Assembly: GCA_024653795.1 (NCBI GenBank)
Contig: JANLHY010000729.1
Location: 1 to 8,211, forward strand
Direction: 5' to 3'
Length of the DNA stretch: 8,211 nt
Source of the DNA: Candidatus Brocadiaceae bacterium
GTDB taxonomy: Bacteria > Planctomycetota > Brocadiia > Brocadiales > Brocadiaceae
This document shows, piece by piece, positions 5,758-8,211 of the stretch (position 1 is its first letter; every line of letters starts with the position of its first letter). The position numbers and the translations under genes were made by a program. Below the pieces are notes generated by a model that made no database searches, was not told the origin of the DNA, and was given only the letters and a program-made list of their open reading frames with translations.

Positions 5758-7002
5758 ATGTCGCATCCACATCATCCACAAGGCCAGCATCCAGGTGGTC
5801 ACCCCATTTCCCATGGACATGGCGGTCATCCTGTATCACACGAACACGGCGGCCATCCTGAAACAATACGAGAAACCTATGCCCGCATAAAAGATGATAC
5901 TTCTGGTAAACCTGCTGTAGAATACATGAAGAACATGAAGAACCAGTTGCGCCTGGTCTTCTGGGAGACTACTGTTGGATGTAACCTAGAATGTGTTCAC
6001 TGCCGCCGGTTAGATGTGAGCACTACCCTTGCCAAAGATGATATGACTACCCAGGAGGCATTTGCCCTTGTAGATGCCATTGTAGAAGCTGGCAGACCCA
6101 TTTTGGTACTCAGTGGTGGCGAACCCCTTTTCAGGCCAGACATCTTTGATATAGCAAAATATGCGGTAAACAAAGGATTGAGTGTTGCATTGGCGACAAA
6201 TGGAACATTGGTTGATGATGATACTGCCAGAAAAATTGTTGATGCGGGCATTGCCAGGGTGTCAATCAGTTTCGACGGCGCCGATGCCAAGACCCATGAC
6301 GAATTCCGAAAGATACCAGGGTCGTTTGAGCGGTCAATTGCAGGATTTAAAAGGCTGAAAGACCTGGGCATGAGTATGCAAATCAATTGTACCATTGCAA
6401 AACACAACGTTGAACAGATCGATGATCTTTATAATATGGCCTTAAAAATGGGCGCTGATGCGATACATATCTTTATGCTGGTGCCCGTAGGATGCGGCGT
6501 TCAGATTGCCGACGACCAGATGCTTCACCCAAAGAAATATGAAGAAGTGCTTAACCATTTCTACGATCTTTCTAAAGAGGCAAAAATTCAAACCAAGGCT
6601 ACCTGTGCCCCCCACTATTTCCGTATCATGAGGGAACGCGCAAAAGAGGAAGGGATTACCATCTCGCCCAAAACACACGGCATGGCTGCCATGACAAAAG
6701 GATGCCTGGCCGGTACGGGTGTGTGCTTCGTTTCACACAAAGGGGAGGTTTTCCCTTGCGGTTACTTGCCCGTCGAGGCAGGTCACGTGAAGAAACAAAA
6801 ATTTGTAGATATCTGGAACGATTCCCCTGTCTTTCAAAAATTGCGAGACCCAGAGTTGCTGGAAGGCAAATGCGGGGCATGCGAGTACAAGAAGGTCTGC
6901 GAAGGCTGCAGAGCGCGCGCTTTCTATGACACAGGCAACTATTTAGCCGAAGAGCCGTATTGCATCTATCAACCGAAAATGGCCAGGGCGGGTAAAGACT
7001 AA
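5758..7002 (+). CDS. ahbD: AhbD-like heme synthase (radical SAM/SPASM)
   Basis: A 414-residue radical SAM enzyme expected to oxidatively decarboxylate two propionates of Fe-coproporphyrin III to vinyls, the last step of the siroheme-dependent heme pathway of anaerobes. The cluster motif is C75-x3-C79-x2-C82 (GCNLECVHC), with GGEP at 120-123 in the SAM-binding region. CAPHYFR (C283) precedes a SPASM-like C-terminus with Cys at 316, 323, 334, 372, 375, 381, 384 and 402 for an auxiliary cluster. The N-terminus is His-rich: 11 His in residues 3-33, with GGHP recurring (13-16, 22-25, 31-34); Gly/His/Pro-rich N-termini are known from AhbD proteins of sulfate reducers. The related NirJ of heme d1 synthesis is the main alternative, but the His-rich start and lack of nir neighbours favour AhbD. 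No other heme gene is adjacent. It is divergent from cimA. Confidence 0.87.
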   Translation: MSHPHHPQGQHPGGHPISHGHGGHPVSHEHGGHPETIRETYARIKDDTSGKPAVEYMKNMKNQLRLVFWETTVGCNLECVHCRRLDVSTTLAKDDMTTQEAFALVDAIVEAGRPILVLSGGEPLFRPDIFDIAKYAVNKGLSVALATNGTLVDDDTARKIVDAGIARVSISFDGADAKTHDEFRKIPGSFERSIAGFKRLKDLGMSMQINCTIAKHNVEQIDDLYNMALKMGADAIHIFMLVPVGCGVQIADDQMLHPKKYEEVLNHFYDLSKEAKIQTKATCAPHYFRIMRERAKEEGITISPKTHGMAAMTKGCLAGTGVCFVSHKGEVFPCGYLPVEAGHVKKQKFVDIWNDSPVFQKLRDPELLEGKCGACEYKKVCEGCRARAFYDTGNYLAEEPYCIYQPKMARAGKD

Positions 7003-7053
7003 CGGTACAATTCAACTCTACCATCAAACAGCATGATTACGATTATGATTGAA

Positions 7054-7153
7054 AATATCGAAACGGAGCAGAAGAGCAGAGGAGAAACGGAGAGGTTCTA
7101 CGCTCCCCCCCGCCCTTTTGCTCCCATGCTCCAATTCTTCGCTTCTCTTTTCT
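7054..7153. repeat. Purine-rich arm followed by pyrimidine-rich arm
   Basis: A run of GGAG/GCAGAG units (7064-7096) is followed by a CT-rich run (7102-7153) with CCC/GCTCC and TTCGCTTCTC units, which can pair imperfectly with it. It starts about 50 nt after the ahbD stop and could work as a loose terminator, or be a decayed dispersed repeat. Little more can be said. Confidence 0.4.
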
Positions 7154-7177
7154 GTGGCTGACTAGTTACTCAGTCGA

Positions 7178-7252
7178 GTAGGATGGGTTAAACGAAGTGA
7201 ACCCATCGGCACAATGGTCTTGTTGGGTGCGCTGTGCTTCACCCAACCTTAC
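7178..7252. repeat. GTAGGATGGGTT-type dispersed palindromic repeat
   Basis: Two hairpins in a row: GATGGGTT with AACCCATC (7182-7207), and TTGGGTG with CACCCAA (7223-7246). The ends GTAGG and CCTTAC are near-complementary. This is a repeat type common in many bacterial genomes. It ends 14 nt before the next start codon and contains an in-frame GTG at 7234. Confidence 0.8.
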
Positions 7253-7266
7253 AAAACTTTACTCAT

Positions 7267-7791
7267 ATGAACGAACTTAAGCCAAAAGCACCCGAATTAC
7301 TCCAGAAGATCGAATGGCTTCGGCTTTATGGAATTAAGTATTGGAAGCAGATCATTGTTGCAATTCTATTCTTGAGTGTCGGTCCTGGTTGGTATTATTT
7401 TTATCCTGACGTTTCAAAAAAAGAGCAATCCGTAGAAATAAATAAAAACCACAAAGATTCCAAAGACACTAGCAAACCCGAGAGCCTGTCAGCCCTTAGG
7501 ATTGTCTTTATAGATGGGTCGTCAGCCTACGTTGACATGTCGGTTCAAGCGCAAATCGATCAAGAATTGTTACTCCAATCATTCTCTTTATATGGATCAG
7601 ATGAAGCAGCTTTGGAAGCTTTGCAACGCTCTATTCACGGTGCAACAATCGCAGTACTTGAAAAGAAATCGCAAGAGTTTGTCCGCACTCATAGGTATGA
7701 AGTCGCCCAAGAAATAATCGAAATGACTAAAGATGCTCAAGAAAGAACAGCATACAAAATCAAGGAGTTATCTATTCTTGAGATTCATTGA
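7267..7791 (+). CDS. Membrane-anchored protein, possibly a shortened SPFH/band-7 domain
   Basis: A 174-residue protein with a short cytoplasmic head, one membrane segment (about 26-48, ending PGWYYFYP), a charged Lys/Asp/Ser linker (50-72) and an outside domain. That domain, ALRIVFIDGSSAYVDMSVQA at 77-96 and RYEVAQEIIEMTKDAQE at 143-159 ending KELSILEIH, resembles the SPFH (band-7/prohibitin) pattern: a strand with DG, a V.V strand, then a late helix and short final strand. Typical SPFH proteins continue into a long coiled coil, which is missing here, so it is either a minimal relative or a truncated copy. ATG 7267 is chosen over GTG 7234, which lies inside a dispersed repeat. No clear ribosome binding site is visible. 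The resemblance was judged by eye; an unrelated hypothetical membrane protein is the alternative. Confidence 0.7.
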   Translation: MNELKPKAPELLQKIEWLRLYGIKYWKQIIVAILFLSVGPGWYYFYPDVSKKEQSVEINKNHKDSKDTSKPESLSALRIVFIDGSSAYVDMSVQAQIDQELLLQSFSLYGSDEAALEALQRSIHGATIAVLEKKSQEFVRTHRYEVAQEIIEMTKDAQERTAYKIKELSILEIH

Positions 7792-7851
7792 AAAAAGGGG
7801 TAGGAATGAACACGGAACGGAGTCTTGCTTCTTGATGTTGAAAAGACCAAA

Positions 7852-7904
7852 GGGGTCAAGTCTTTAATCTTGCTATTGAAGCTGGTTTTTTTATCAAGAA
7901 GCAG
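7852..7904. repeat. Tandem-like direct repeat, copy 1
   Basis: GGGGTCAAGTCTTTAATCTT followed by GCTATTGAAGCTGG, a T-run and ATCAAGAA. It repeats at 7920-7968 with a 5-nt length difference. GGGGTC...TTGCTATTG recalls repeats seen near REP-associated transposase genes, but no such gene is here. Confidence 0.75.
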
Positions 7905-7919
7905 AACACGAAGGCCAAT

Positions 7920-7968
7920 GGGGTCTTTAAACTTGCTATTGAAGCTGGTTTTTTTTATCAAGAAACAG
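7920..7968. repeat. Tandem-like direct repeat, copy 2
   Basis: GGGGTCTTTAAACTTGCTAT followed by TGAAGCTGG, a run of eight T and ATCAAGAA. The shared core GCTATTGAAGCTGG is identical in both copies, offset by 63 nt. The gap 7792-8069 otherwise holds only a promoter candidate. Confidence 0.75.
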
Positions 7969-8026
7969 GGCACGATTTGTGTCAGTAATAAATATGGGTT
8001 CTCCTGCGTTGCCTCTTGATGTAACG

Positions 8027-8035
8027 TGGTAGAAT
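8027..8035 (+). promoter_or_regulatory. Candidate extended -10 promoter for the antitoxin gene
   Basis: TGGTAGAAT fits an extended -10 (TGnTAnAAT type), with a poor -35 at suitable spacing (GCGTTG or TTGCCT near 8006-8014). It lies 35 nt before the start codon. Confidence 0.3.
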
Positions 8036-8057
8036 GCCTTATCAAATTCTATTTTTG

Positions 8058-8067
8058 AAGGAGGTGA
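8058..8067 (+). promoter_or_regulatory. Full-consensus Shine-Dalgarno site
   Basis: AAGGAGGTGA matches the 16S rRNA 3' end along its length, with AGGAGG ending 5 nt before ATG 8070. It is the strongest ribosome binding site in the window and sets the start at 8070 rather than the internal ATG at 8094. Confidence 0.85.
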
Positions 8068-8069
8068 TT

Positions 8070-8211
8070 ATGATTTTAACTGGAATAGAAAAAATGTCTA
8101 CCATTGAACGTTTACAAGCAATGGAAAAGTTATGGGACTCATTATGCAATAAAGAAGAAATCGAATCTCCGGAATGGCATAAAGACATTCTCCAAGAAAG
8201 AAAAAAGAAAA
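8070..8211 (+). CDS. Addiction module antitoxin, TIGR02574-like (partial, cut by window end)
   Basis: The first 47 codons are present and the gene runs off the right edge. The peptide begins MILTGIEKMSTIERLQAMEK, followed by LWDSLCNKEEIESPEWHKDIL and a Lys/Arg-rich end. This follows the putative addiction-module family in which S..ERL...E.LWDSL is followed by a short acidic linker and SP.WH...L.ER. Members of this family are small (about 70-80 residues) and usually precede a RelE/ParE-type toxin gene, which would then lie just right of the window. The strong ribosome binding site fits the high antitoxin expression typical of such pairs. Toxin presence is inferred. Confidence 0.82.
   Translation, partial: MILTGIEKMSTIERLQAMEKLWDSLCNKEEIESPEWHKDILQERKKK

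Noticed and set aside
7785..8045. 86-residue frame on - strand with repeated KKTSFNSK peptide
   Set aside because: The peptide repeat is only the translation of the direct repeats at 7852-7968.

Overview
The window looks like chromosome of an anaerobic bacterium with moderate GC. The gene mix fits an anammox planctomycete (Candidatus Brocadiales: Brocadia, Jettenia or Kuenenia type): a siroheme-route heme synthase, a citramalate synthase, a NosL/ABC-2 type membrane cluster, and intergenic DNA packed with dispersed palindromic repeats. The taxonomic call is inference from gene style and repeat style; there is no rRNA or other phylogenetic marker here.

Layout. (1) 140-2421, + strand: an ABC-2 permease, an eight-helix membrane protein with Cys/His motifs in its predicted outer loops, and a small membrane-anchored NosL-like protein. 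They look like one functional cluster for export or assembly of a metal or cofactor; an ATPase partner would be expected upstream, outside the window. (2) 2422-3364: repeat-rich DNA around a DUF488 (YeaO-like) gene, which lies between two direct copies of an approximately 117-nt element with terminal inverted repeats. (3) 3365-5014, - strand: cimA-type (R)-citramalate synthase (isoleucine route) with a duplicated C-terminal tail. (4) 5015-5757: a 743-nt divergent intergenic region with two 95%-identical 100-nt palindromic elements, a near-perfect 29-nt palindrome and two sigma70-like promoter candidates facing right. (5) 5758-7002: ahbD-like radical SAM/SPASM heme synthase with a His-rich N-terminus. 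(6) 7003-8211: more dispersed repeats, a membrane-anchored protein resembling a shortened SPFH/band-7 domain, a tandem repeat, and the start of an addiction-module antitoxin gene cut by the window edge.

The two least ordinary signals are the membrane cluster with its aligned outer-face Cys/His loops plus NosL-like partner, and the intergenic architecture: at least six different palindromic repeat families occupy nearly every gap, and six of the seven genes with a visible start have such an element in their 5' leader, in five of them within about 36 nt of the start codon. The anaerobic heme synthase would suit an organism with heavy demand for c-type cytochromes, and a NosL-like/ABC-2 cluster would suit respiratory metalloprotein assembly, but the sequence does not show a direct link between these two.
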